Source: Zasmidium citrigriseum (taxonomy: Eukaryota; Ascomycota; Dothideomycetes; Mycosphaerellales; Mycosphaerellaceae). Taken from it: 64,000 bases of DNA. Shown one piece after another: positions 32,763-42,267 of this stretch (position 1 is the first letter of the stretch; each line of letters begins with the position of its first letter). A program made the translations under genes and the position numbers. Under the pieces are notes generated by a model. The model had not been told where the DNA came from. It saw only the letters and a list, made by a program, of their open reading frames with translations, and made no database searches. The stretch spans positions 310,001 to 374,000 of the forward strand of contig NHNW01000030.1 of assembly GCA_002786025.1 (NCBI GenBank). Reading direction: 5' to 3'.

Positions 32763-33791
32763 GTGGTGAAGGCAAGGCTCATCCATGAAGTCGTGTGCTC
32801 GGGCCGCAATCGCAGTTCCTGTCACTGTCGCAGCATGCCTGTCGTCGGCATCAATTTCAGGGCTGGGCTAGATAGCCTCGCGCTGGGAGACATGGTATAC
32901 ATGCAAAGGCGATGGTGTTTGAGATTACGAGCTGAAGTGAAACAGCACGAAAACCCGAGATCACGTGCGGCTAATTTAAGTTTCGATGGCGCGTCTACCG
33001 TGCCAAGCCAAGATCTCAACCAACAACTGCCCAGGAGCAACAACAACAAGACGACCTCACCTTCGCATCTCGACGGCGCGTCCACTTCCGGTGGCAAAAT
33101 CGCCAGCTTTTTGACGTGCGCACATCAGAGCGTCGCATTCGCATCCGCAGACACCGCGTCAAGGATGGCTGGCGATCAGTGTCGAGGAAGGCCTGCATCG
33201 AGCCTCGCTTTGCAATCATTCACCGTATCGCGAGCCATCAGCCCGCTGAGGACCATAGCCATCAGGCTCGCATTCCTTTCTTCCAGGCGGACCCATTCAG
33301 ACATGAAACGTTGCCGAGGGACGTTGATGAACGAGTCTCCGGAATTTTCTGAGGATGAGAAAGTCGTCACATATCACAAGCGGCACCGTTCTACAGCCAC
33401 AGGAAGGCAGTCGCCTCGGAAACTCGCTCGATTACGTATCGCAGCTCTTTCAACTTTGAGCAGTGGCCTGATCACGACTTCCAACAAGAGACTTTGCCCT
33501 AAGCAACGAACAAGATTCGACAGTCCCTGTGCACTGCCCACGTGTGGAAGGCCTCGGTTGGTAGCCTGGTCAATTGATAGCCTGGCGGACCAGGCAACCT
33601 CGTATTCAATTGCAGGCTTCCGGCAAGGACTCCGTTCTTTGGAATCGCACTTTGCCCTGTCAAAGCTCGGCAATGCGGAAATAGCCCTCGTCTCATGCTA
33701 TAAAGGCAGTGTGCGCCGCGCATTGCTCAAGGTGTCCATTCGACTGATCAAATGTCCTTTAGCCTTGAGTCGTTTCAGATACCCGGCGTAA
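32763..33791 (+). CDS. Orphan open frame of 342 codons, unknown
   Basis: An uninterrupted ATG-to-stop frame sits in a 2-kb stretch with no other gene candidate. The protein is Ser/Arg/Ala-rich, basic, has no signal peptide, no clear membrane helix and no domain I recognise. Such length by chance is uncommon outside shadows of real genes, and no gene is apparent opposite. However, codon use is not strongly biased towards C-ending codons, unlike most genes in this window. It could be an orphan or decayed gene, part of a longer spliced gene, or chance. Confidence 0.25.
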   Translation: MVKARLIHEVVCSGRNRSSCHCRSMPVVGINFRAGLDSLALGDMVYMQRRWCLRLRAEVKQHENPRSRAANLSFDGASTVPSQDLNQQLPRSNNNKTTSPSHLDGASTSGGKIASFLTCAHQSVAFASADTASRMAGDQCRGRPASSLALQSFTVSRAISPLRTIAIRLAFLSSRRTHSDMKRCRGTLMNESPEFSEDEKVVTYHKRHRSTATGRQSPRKLARLRIAALSTLSSGLITTSNKRLCPKQRTRFDSPCALPTCGRPRLVAWSIDSLADQATSYSIAGFRQGLRSLESHFALSKLGNAEIALVSCYKGSVRRALLKVSIRLIKCPLALSRFRYPA

Positions 33792-34199
33792 TCGCATGCC
33801 GTGGATGAGAACGATGCAGTTTTGAGACGCGGACACTGACCAATGTCCAACAGCATCTCAACTCTTGGGAGTGGTGGACTGAGGTACGAATGTGTCTGTC
33901 AGGCAGTTTCTGCGAGTTCGTTCTCTGTACGATGCGCCACACTTAGGTCAGCTTGCTTTTTAAGCAGTGTACAGGGGCAAACAGACATTCACAAGGAAAA
34001 TGGAAGCTCAAAAGAGCTTAGTGCTGAGATCACATGCCATTGGTATTGCAGCACTAGCAGCTATCGCGGCCTTTCGGCTCCGAACGACTTTCAGCACTGT
34101 GGAACCTCAATGAAGACATAAAAGAGAGAGTAAAGGTGGGATGTGAGGGAACACTCTACTTAACTTCCAAACAGCAGAACAAGACGACTCCTGCCGATC
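33792..34199. other. Intergenic upstream of the DJ-1/PfpI gene
   Basis: These 408 bp hold the promoter of the next gene. I see no further feature. Confidence 0.4.
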
Positions 34200-34988
34200 A
34201 TGGCCCCTAAACTTCTCTTCGTCCTCACCTCCCACGACTCTTTAGGCGATTCTGGCAAAAGGACTGGATGGCCTCTGCCTGAGCTGTCCCATCCGTTCTA
34301 CGAGCTGGAAGGCAAGGTAGGCAGGCGAAGTCAAAGTGCAAGTGCCCTTGTAGCAGACTCACGTTCGTTTCAGGCAGAGATCGTCGTAGCCTCACCTAAA
34401 GGCGGCGAAGCACCCCTCGATCCCGGCTCTGTTGAAGCGTACAAAGAAGACCCAGCATCCACCCGTTTCCTCGCCGAACAGTCCAAGCTCTGGAAAGAGA
34501 CGTCGAAGCTAGATGATTGGGTTGGCAAGACCGATCAGTTCGCCGGGATCTTTTATGTAGGGGGGCATGGTCGTAAGCTATCCCATCTACAAGAAAATTA
34601 CCATCGACTGACCTGACACTTAGCAATGTTCGACCTTGCCAACAACACCGCTTCCCAAACTCTCATCAAAGACCTCTACGAAGCCGGCAAAATTGTCGCG
34701 GCCGTCTGCCATGGACCGGCAGCATTCGTCAACGTCAAGCTCAGCGACGGCTCCTATCTCGTCGATGGCAAGAACCTCACAGCCTTCTCCGATGCTGAGG
34801 AAGACAGTTTTGGCACGACCGCGCTCATGCCGTTCAGACTGGAGTCAGAACTCAAAGCCCACGGCGCAAAATTCAGTGCCGCAAAAGACCTATACGGAGA
34901 AAAGGTCGTAGTAGACGGCAACATATTCACAGGAGAAAACCCAGCCAGCGCAGCAGCATTGGGAAAAGCAATCGCCTCCGCTCTCTAA
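34200..34988 (+). CDS. DJ-1/PfpI family protein, Hsp31-like glyoxalase III/chaperone
   Basis: Three exons (34200-34316, 34374-34572, 34624-34988; introns of 57 and 51 nt) give 226 residues. Hsp31-type proteins detoxify methylglyoxal without cofactor and protect proteins under stress. The core motifs are present: GKRTGWPLPELSHPFYELEGK near the start, FYVGGHGPMFDLA formed exactly across intron 2, and the nucleophile elbow AVCHGPAA with the catalytic Cys at about residue 137. The Glu of KTGWPLPE-type motif sits at about residue 27. The protein ends FTGENPASAAALGKAIASAL, typical of the fungal subfamily. Its stop is only 25 bp from the convergent sulfotransferase-like gene. Confidence 0.93.
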
Positions 34989-35013
34989 GCCTTACATACA
35001 CAACGACAAATCC

Positions 35014-36186
35014 TCACTCCCGCAACGGCGAATCCATCTTTCCCTCCCCGTCCTCCCTCCTCAACTTCTCCACTAACCACGGCACCTCCTCCGGCGCATA
35101 CTTATAAGCCCTAAAAACCGCATTACTCGGATAATCAAAAACACCCTCCAGTTCCGGCGCATCCAAACCCTCATACGTCGCGAATTCAGGAATGACATAC
35201 TCCGAACACATCTTTCCTTCTCTGGTCACTTCAAAGATCCTGCCGAAGCCAGCTTCCGTGATCAAAGTATTCCCATTGCGTAGTCTCTGCGCTCCGCCCA
35301 TGAAGGGAGTGAAGAAGGTCATCGGGTGTGGGTCTTTGTACTGCCAGATGATCTGTTTTGTTTCGCGGGAGACTTGGATGACGCGGGAGTAGGGCATTGA
35401 TTCGTGGTGGCGGTAGACGCCATTGTCGAAGATCAGTATTGACCCGTCGTCCATTTCTGTCGCGTGGTGCTGTTGGGCGATGACAGTGGAGTCCAAGTGC
35501 CAGATTACTTTCCCGGTTTCCTTTGAGATTATTATCACGGCCGAGACGCTGCGGAGCGAGGCGAGGATGTTGCCGTCGCCGAGGAAGGAGACAGAGTTGA
35601 TCAGGGGGTAGTGGTCGCGGGTGTAGTGTGGCTGCAGGGGAAAGTCTTTTGGGTTAATGTTTTCGATTAGAGACCAGTGCCAGAGGGTTTTGCCGGTTTG
35701 GGGGTCGACGTGTTTGATGCAGTCGGCGTAGATTTTGCCGTCGGGGGCTTCGGAGCCGGGTATGCCTCCTGGGACGGCGGCGGCTTGTTCGGCTGAGAGT
35801 GGTTGGAGCGTTGTATAGAGGAGTGTGCCGTCGTCGAGGTGGTTCTGGTCGTGATGAGCCAATGGGTCCTCCCACCGCATGACTTCTTTGCCTTCAGGAT
35901 CGACCTGCAGCATGAGACCGCCACGATACTTTTGCCAGAGAGGGAAGAGTTTGGGACCGTTGGGATGGACTCCGTTGTAGGCGAGGTTGCCATTGGGGAG
36001 AATTCTTGCATGTCGGCCTGGGCGAGTGGGCATCTTCCATTGATGGACTTCTTTGCCGTTGTTGTCAACCATCTTGACGATGCCAGGACTTGTGAGATGG
36101 GCGTAGAGCATAAATCCAGGAGACACAGCATCATAATCCACGCCCCGAAGGCCGACTCCTCGTCGATGTAATGTGCTTTGCTCCAT
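35014..36186 (-). CDS. Arylsulfotransferase-like (ASST) beta-propeller protein
   Basis: This single exon encodes 390 residues. Repeated blades have the pattern DP-x-G-K-x-x-W: VDPEGKEVMRWEDP, VDPQTGKTLWHWSL, ISKETGKVIWHLDS, VSRETKQIIWQYKDPH. His-rich stretches (AHHDQNH, IAQQHHATEMDDGS, YRHHESMPYSR) lie where bacterial aryl-sulfate sulfotransferases hold active-site His and Arg. The fold assignment is secure; the reaction is inferred. I see no signal peptide, so it looks cytosolic, unlike the secreted bacterial enzymes and several fungal relatives. I chose the ATG at 36186; the frame extends 57 codons upstream but that part is unlike the family. It is divergent from the NCS1 permease. Confidence 0.85.
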   Translation of the reverse strand: MEQSTLHRRGVGLRGVDYDAVSPGFMLYAHLTSPGIVKMVDNNGKEVHQWKMPTRPGRHARILPNGNLAYNGVHPNGPKLFPLWQKYRGGLMLQVDPEGKEVMRWEDPLAHHDQNHLDDGTLLYTTLQPLSAEQAAAVPGGIPGSEAPDGKIYADCIKHVDPQTGKTLWHWSLIENINPKDFPLQPHYTRDHYPLINSVSFLGDGNILASLRSVSAVIIISKETGKVIWHLDSTVIAQQHHATEMDDGSILIFDNGVYRHHESMPYSRVIQVSRETKQIIWQYKDPHPMTFFTPFMGGAQRLRNGNTLITEAGFGRIFEVTREGKMCSEYVIPEFATYEGLDAPELEGVFDYPSNAVFRAYKYAPEEVPWLVEKLRREDGEGKMDSPLRE

Positions 36187-36724
36187 GGTCGAATTGTAGG
36201 TCGAACAGACTCGTCTCTTCTCTAATCGACGAGTCGATATCAAGAGCGTGATGCCGCTTGCTCGATGCCTTCGGTCTCTCGAAAACCTTCCAGTGTTCAA
36301 CGAGCCTTGACAGATATGCAGGTTCTGAGGTCTTCTTCTGATGCCGTCGTCCTTCAACCGAGATACCTTATCGATTCTGTGTCAATGGCGGAATCAACCT
36401 TTTCAACACCACCAAGACGTACCAACAACCCTCGGCTTGCCGATGGAAGTCTCTCAATAGATACACTTGTATCACAATATTTGCTCTTCAATGTCGTACA
36501 GTTCTTTCCAGCAAACCATCATCGGCGCGCAGCGACTGCGCATCAACCCCCGGCCTCCCCACGGCAAGCCGCAGGAACGATACACACTGCACATCCACCA
36601 TCAGCACCAATGAGAGCCGCATACCAACGCATCCTTCAAACGTGCCACACCAGCGGTTTGCCAACGGACTGATAGACACGCCATCTATCTCCAATATGTC
36701 GACATGGGCAAAGAGCCATCATAA
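36187..36724. promoter_or_regulatory. Shared promoter of the sulfotransferase-like gene and NCS1 permease
   Basis: These 538 bp lie between divergent starts. ORFs here (for example 36265-36672) show no domain. No clear regulatory motif is seen. Confidence 0.4.
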
Positions 36725-38322
36725 ATGGCCACGAAAGGCGACGAAGTGATCGACAACTCAACAGACACCATGGAGCAAGTCAAGCAAGAGGCCTATATTG
36801 CCTCGCGAACATCCGGAGAGATGGAGGCCGGCGAAGTGAAGAGCGAGCCAAGATGGAGGTCATGGGCTCGAATGCTGTCGATTGAAGTCGGTGGGATCCA
36901 GCGGGTGACGGAGGAGGAGAGGAAGGCAAATACGACGCATGTGTGGAATGCGTGTACTTTTTGGTGAGTTCATTGAGATGCTGTGCCACGTAGCAAATGT
37001 TAACGTGATGTGTGAACAGGCTCTCAGCCAATATGGCAGTAGCCACGCTGTCTACAGGCATGGTAGGCCCATCAATGGGTCTGAACTTCTGGGACTGTTT
37101 TGCCATCATCCTGCTCGTCAATATCTTTTCCTGCATGCTCCCAGCATGGACGGCGACTTTTGGACTGACTGGACTGAGAATGACAACCTTCTCACGATAC
37201 TCTTTTGGGTACTGGGGCAATTGCCTGGTCGTCATCTTCTCCCTCATCTCGACGACAGGCTGGAATGCTGTCAACTCCATCTCTGGAGCCTCGTGTCTCG
37301 CTGCCTTGTCAGGCGGTTCGATGCCAGCTTGGGTCGGCGTGATCATCATCACAGTATCGGTCTGGGTTTTGTGCGTGCTCGGCATCAAATGGATCCACCA
37401 AGTCGACACGTATATTTGGATCTCACCTCTTGTCGTCTGGTGTGTTGCAGCCGGAACAGGAGCGAAGCACTTCCACGGCGAGGCCGTGAAGTCGCCCACC
37501 GGAGCGAACGGCGCAGCGTCAGCTTTGTCGTTCATGGCGGTCATCTTCTCCTTCGCCGTTTCGTGGATCAATTGTGCTGCTGATTACAATGTGCGAATGC
37601 CACTCAGCACGCCCAGATACAAGATCTTCCTTGCCACCTACATTGGCATCGCCATTCCAACCATCTTAGTCCAGCTACTCGGTTCGGCTCTCTACACTGG
37701 AGCTCAGACTGACCCTTCCTGGAAGCACGCTTACGCCGAATACGGAGTCGGTGGACCGCTGATGAAAGCATTGGAGCCCGCTGGGGGTTTCGGAAAGTTC
37801 CTCATGGTTCTGGCCGCTCTGAGTGCCATCCCGAACAACATCCCCAACAACTACTCTTTCGCTCTCCACGCGCAAAACTTCGGGCCATGGGCCATCAGAG
37901 TCCCAAGAATCGCCTTCGTCACATTCGGCTTCATTGTTGCAACAATCGTCGGATGCTTGGCATCGCTATCCTTCGAAAGCTCCTTGCAGACAGTCCTCAG
38001 CATAGTTGGGTACTGGACCGTGATCCATCTGGTGGTCGTCGCTGAGGAGCACATCTTCTTCCGCCAAGCTAGATGGAGTGCATACAACTTCGATGCCTGG
38101 GCTGATTCCAGTCTTCTGCCGTTTGGATGGGGTGCCATAGGAGCCTTCGCATTCGGCTTTCTCGGAGCGGCCATGGGTATGAACGTGTCGTGGTACCATG
38201 CTCCGATCGCCCAACTCATTGGCAAGAAGGGTGGAAACATCGGTCATGAGCTGACGTTTGCGTTCTCTGCCCTAACGTTCCCTCTGTTCCGGTGGCTTGA
38301 GAAGCGATATACCGGGAAGTGA
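36725..38322 (+). CDS. NCS1 family nucleobase permease (purine-cytosine permease type)
   Basis: Two exons (36725-36963 and 37020-38322, intron of 56 nt) encode 513 residues. A cytosolic N-terminus of about 75 residues holds VGGIQRVTEEER, typical of the Fcy2-like branch. About 12 membrane segments follow. Conserved points include WNACTFWLSANMAVATLSTG in TM1 (across the splice), FGLTGLRMTTFSRYSFGYWG in the TM2-TM3 region, SISTTGWNAVNS-type TM3, FAVSWINCAADYNVRMP and ALSAIPNNIPNNYSFAL. These match proton:purine/cytosine symporters of the Fcy family, though substrate choice among adenine, guanine, hypoxanthine and cytosine cannot be told. A Zn2Cys6 regulator lies convergently 105 bp downstream. 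Confidence 0.93.
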
Positions 38323-38427
38323 CGAGTTAGCTTGTGAATAGATCTCAGACTTAATCTAAGGCGGCACATGTGATGTTCCACGTCTACTTCATCTCGGTGT
38401 CGATCACTTCTCATACCTCCTCGTGTC

Positions 38428-40202
38428 TCATGTGGGATGCATAGCAGCATGCGTCAGCTCGTCTGAGGCCAGTGACTGCCAGTCAGGTAGCATGGCATCC
38501 CAGTCAATCTCCAGTGTGTCCATCCCCATGCCAAGCAAGTCCGGGAACGTAGCTTGGTCCGGCGTTGGGTGCTGTGGCTCGCTTTCTCTACGAAACTCGA
38601 GGTGCACGTTGGGCCTCAGCTTACGATGAGCAGCATCTATTACATCTCCCATGGTGTGGCCTACATGTAGAGATGATCCGAGAGATCGGAGCCAAGTCGC
38701 TGTCTGAAACACGAGTGTGTCGGAGTCGGCGATGTTGAGCCTGGGTTGGAGTTGTGCTTCGTATTTGCAGAGGAGTCGACAGAGCGTCACTGCCGCGAAG
38801 GTGATCATATGGTAGATGTGATCCGTCAGATGCTTCGTCCTTTCATCGCTGGTCTCCATGGCGAGTTGGAGAATTGTCGAGCATAGTCGAACCATTTCAG
38901 ACAGGAGAGACTCCCGAACGGCCGCCGACTTGTTGTTGAGTGACTGCTCAAAGATAAGTAGTTGAGCGAAATGGAAGCCCATTTGGAGGAATTGAGACCG
39001 TGGCTGATCGAACAGGAAGGCCCAAACGTGTTTCCAGCTTTGAAGTGCAGCCTGCGCCTGAGGCAGATTAACTGATGAAGCAACCGCATTTTCATAGAGA
39101 GTCCAGTAAAGATTGGTCTCGGCTACCATCCTCATCTCGAAATTAGAAAGCTCACCAGGTGGCAGCTTCTTTCGTATGCGCTCGACGTCGGCCCTGCTCA
39201 CCATTGAGTTGCGTCTCATGCTAATGCAGGCGTGCAGATGCGAAAGACACAGTCGATTCCACAGCAACAACTTGCCGACCGTGCTTCCATACTCTGAGTC
39301 CAACGAAGAGCTGTAGTTGGATTCTCGAAAGACGTCTGATGCTGAACAGTGTTGAATACCGAATCCAGTTGCAAGCCATGCATCAATACTGAGTGGTTTC
39401 TGCCCGATTGTTGTTGACCACAAGGAAAGTACAAGGACGGCCTGGAAGAAAGCCAAGGGTTGAGGCGATTGGAGTAGTTGTTGGCTGAGGAGATCTTTAG
39501 CTTCTGCAAACAGGACATCGACAATCTGTCTGGCGCGCTCGGACGACCAATGTCTCACAGCAATGAGGCAACAAGCGCAGAGGAGAAGAGGCGAGTTCTT
39601 AATATCCAGGTCAGAACTGCTTTCGCTGGACTCTCTTAAAGCGATCCAGCGCCTGTAGTGGTTTTGAAAGATAGCGAGCAATTGCTTTGCCTCATCTGCT
39701 GAGACGAAGCCCTTTTCGACGATGTTTGCGGCACCGAAACGAGGGTCAACACTCGAGCTTGTGTCGGAGGCGGCATCTCGGATGACGAGAAGTGGTGCTT
39801 CCTGGTGGGTGTTGGCTTTGTCGATTTGATGTAGGACTGAGGACTCATGCTGATCTGATTGTCCTGGCTCGACATCGAGACCAATGGCTTCACTCAATCT
39901 CAGGACAGTCCGTTCCAGAGAAGCGACCCTAGTCCCGTCAGAAGATGCCGCTGGATCGAGCAAGGAGTTGAACCCCACCTCTCATCCATCAAACCGCAAT
40001 CATGCTGGACATTAGCCGTTGTCGCGACGGCTCTTTCTGGTTGAACAATGTCAGGAGGATCGTCTTGGAGTGAGCATCGTAGGCGGAGCGTGTTACATCT
40101 CAGGCAGGAGCCTGAGGAGGCGGGATAACATCGCGTCTTCCCCCTCCTGCAACCTTCGCAGGCCTTCGAAGCTCTACCACCAGGCGTACGGACTGGAGGC
40201 AT
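38428..40202 (-). CDS. Zn2Cys6 transcription factor with fungal-specific domain
   Basis: The N-terminal binuclear cluster is complete: Cys at residues 15, 18, 25, 33, 36 and 43 (CX2CX6CX7CX2CX6C), in KACEGCRRGKTRCYP...CLRCNTLRLRC. Exon 1 runs from 40202 to about 40029 and exon 2 is 38428-39978. A frame shift between them requires an intron. A 50-nt intron from GTCGCG at 40028 to 39979 with a GCTAAT branch works, and a donor at 40046 (GTTCAA) also keeps the frame, so the boundary is uncertain. The product has about 574 residues. A leucine-rich dimerisation segment (LERTVLRLSEAIGL) follows, then a middle homology region of mostly helices. It may control the convergent permease, by position only. 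Confidence 0.88.
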
Positions 40203-40601
40203 CGGTCGCTATACAGTGATTCAACATAGCGTCGCGTCTCGCGTTGAGGGAGAATGGTGATAGACACGACTTTGGGCTGACACGCGTTGTGGTTCTCGGT
40301 CTTTGTGTGGTGGAGCTCAGTGAACTCTATGTGATGTGATCATTCTGTTATCTCGCAGCTCGCCGCCGTCCTGTTGATGACTTCTGTACTGCGAGAAGAT
40401 GTCCATGTTGATGTTTTGATGAAAAGAGATCGTGCATTGGGTGAGGGTCGCCCCTACAAAATTCAAAGCCACAGCGGACTTGGCTGTGAGCACGAGGAAT
40501 TCCACTTCACCTCATGGAAAAGACATTCGAACCTAGCCCGATGCACTGTTCATTGGCACTCAAACTACTCGACTATGGCCATTGGAACATGCTCATATCT
40601 C
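40203..40601. other. Intergenic region upstream of the Zn2Cys6 gene
   Basis: These 399 bp hold the regulator's promoter and the 3' flank of the small hydrophilic gene. I see nothing further. Confidence 0.4.
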
Positions 40602-40857
40602 TCACTTGGGTCCACTGCCCCAGATGTCATCATTGGCCTCCTTCTGCTCATCCTGGCTCATGAAGTCCTCGATCTTCTCCAGCTTGCTCTCGCCCTTCTT
40701 CTCACCAGCACCAGTCTGCTCATGGGACTTGCCCTCTTCGTGCTTGCCATGGTGGAAGATCTTGTCCTTGAGAGACTCGTGCTCTTTCTTAGCTTCTGGA
40801 CAGAAGGTCAGCAAAGTGGCCTGTATCTTGAGAAGCTGAGTGCTTACCTTCAGGCAT
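40602..40857 (-). CDS. Small hydrophilic LEA/stress-like protein A
   Basis: A 10-nt first exon (40848-40857, coding MPE plus one base) joins exon 2 (40602-40795) across a 52-nt intron (GTAAGC...CAG). The product has 67 residues: MPEEAKKEHESLKDKIFHHG, then a Lys/Glu/His/Gly-rich stretch, then KLEKIEDFMSQDEQ and a terminal GSGPK. It has no Cys, no hydrophobic core and looks disordered, like small stress-induced or LEA-type proteins of ascomycetes. The gene at 41524-41796 has the same start, the same intron position and phase and the same motif order, so the two are paralogues placed head to head. Confidence 0.7.
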
Positions 40858-41523
40858 GGCTAGAAGATCCCTTACTTGCTGACCTTTTGATGGTGGGTAT
40901 GGCTCGATGTGGCTAATATGCTACTGCTTGAGAGGATGTCGAGAGTTCCAATGGTCTTCATTCGGGCCTCTTATACCTCTTTGTACATTGTGACTTACGA
41001 CTCGATCCCCTCCTCACCGAGCGGCACAAATGCAGGCCATACCCAGGAAATCCCGACAATGGACACTCACCCGTCAGTACGTAGTACTGTCAGGTAGCGA
41101 TGATCATCAGGATCCCCTCCATATGACCACCAAGTCAAGATGATTTCCCCCAAGAGCTGCACGATTCAAGAACTCAGACAAGAGTGCTACCTCTACTAAC
41201 CAAATCCAACCTCGGGGCCGAGCTCAAATCCAAACAGCTCCAAAACTCAACTTCGAACCAACTTCATGGGCGATCCATCCGAACTCATCCTGACCCCACA
41301 TAGTCTTTCAAAAGACCGAATAGACCGACTGAAACAGCTCTCCAGCATCACTGTTTGGTCAACTTGTAGGATGCAAGCTGACGTCTGACTGTCGATCCGT
41401 AAGATAGCTCTACAACAGCTCGCTCACCTTTCAAGATATATCACATCGTCTTTCACTTCGCTTTCACTTCCGACTATCTCTGTCCTCGAGCACATAGCCA
41501 TTCCCTCACCACACCAACCCAAA
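40858..41523. promoter_or_regulatory. Shared 0.67-kb upstream region of two paralogous small genes
   Basis: These 666 bp lie between divergent starts. The part before the plus-strand gene is C/T-rich and G-poor, like a strong fungal leader. Stress-element candidates would need a motif search; I assert none. Confidence 0.4.
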
Positions 41524-41796
41524 ATGCCGGAAGGTCCTTCTCCCCTCCCTCCCACCCACCATCCAATCACTCTACTCACCACCCCTACAGAAAAGAAAGA
41601 AGGCCTCATGGGCAAAGTCGAAAACATGCTCCACCACAAAAAGAAAGATGAACCCTCCACCTCCACCTCGTCCAACGAGGCCAACACCTCCACCGAGCAC
41701 CCCAAGAAAGAAAGCGAAATGGATAAATTCAAAGACTACATGGCCGAGGATAAGAAACTCGAATCGGAGGGGAAGGAGTATGGAGGGCTGATGTAG
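41524..41796 (+). CDS. Small hydrophilic LEA/stress-like protein B (paralogue of A)
   Basis: The frame is open from 41524, but the likely mRNA splices a 10-nt first exon (41524-41533) to 41591-41796 across a 57-nt intron with an unusual GTCCTT donor and CTACAG acceptor. That gives 71 residues starting MPEEKKEGLMGKVENMLHHK, then a Ser/Thr/Asn linker and EMDKFKDYMAEDKKLESEGK. The intron falls after codon 3 in phase 1, exactly as in the neighbour at 40602-40857. Without splicing, the first 19 residues would be a Pro/Thr-rich leader found in no relative here. The function is unknown; a role in stress or desiccation tolerance is an inference from composition. Confidence 0.65.
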   Translation: MPEGPSPLPPTHHPITLLTTPTEKKEGLMGKVENMLHHKKKDEPSTSTSSNEANTSTEHPKKESEMDKFKDYMAEDKKLESEGKEYGGLM

Positions 41797-42267
41797 AGGT
41801 GCGAGACCAGAGAGTGCAGAGAGTAGACATGTAACGTTAGAGACGGAAAGGTGGAAAGAAACTCGGATTCCTCTATGTCCCAGTTTTGCCTGCCGTAAGG
41901 ATTCAATCCGCGAGCGAAAACAGATACACATCCATCCTGTTGCGTGCTGGATGGATATGTATGTACATCTCAACCCCCTTCCCAGCTCCTTCATCAACCC
42001 ATAGCGTACACCAGCTGTGTCATCCCCTCATCGCGGTTCATCAAAAAGAATGCCGTCTCACGTTCCAAGCGCTCAAAATCAAATTCCCTCCTTGTTTGAG
42101 AAAACTCCCCAGCGCCATGCGATCCAATTTCAAAGTTCCGTTCCAGAGTCGCCCAAGTCTTCCTCTTTGCTTTGATTCTCCTTCCTCGACACCGGCGAGT
42201 TGAGAGACGGCATAGAGCTGTACTCCTTGGTTCTCCACACAGGAGAATCGGAGGGGGCCGAAGAATT
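41797..42267. other. Intergenic, convergent 3' ends
   Basis: These 471 bp hold the 3' flanks of paralogue B and the UPF0662 gene. I see nothing else. Confidence 0.4.
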
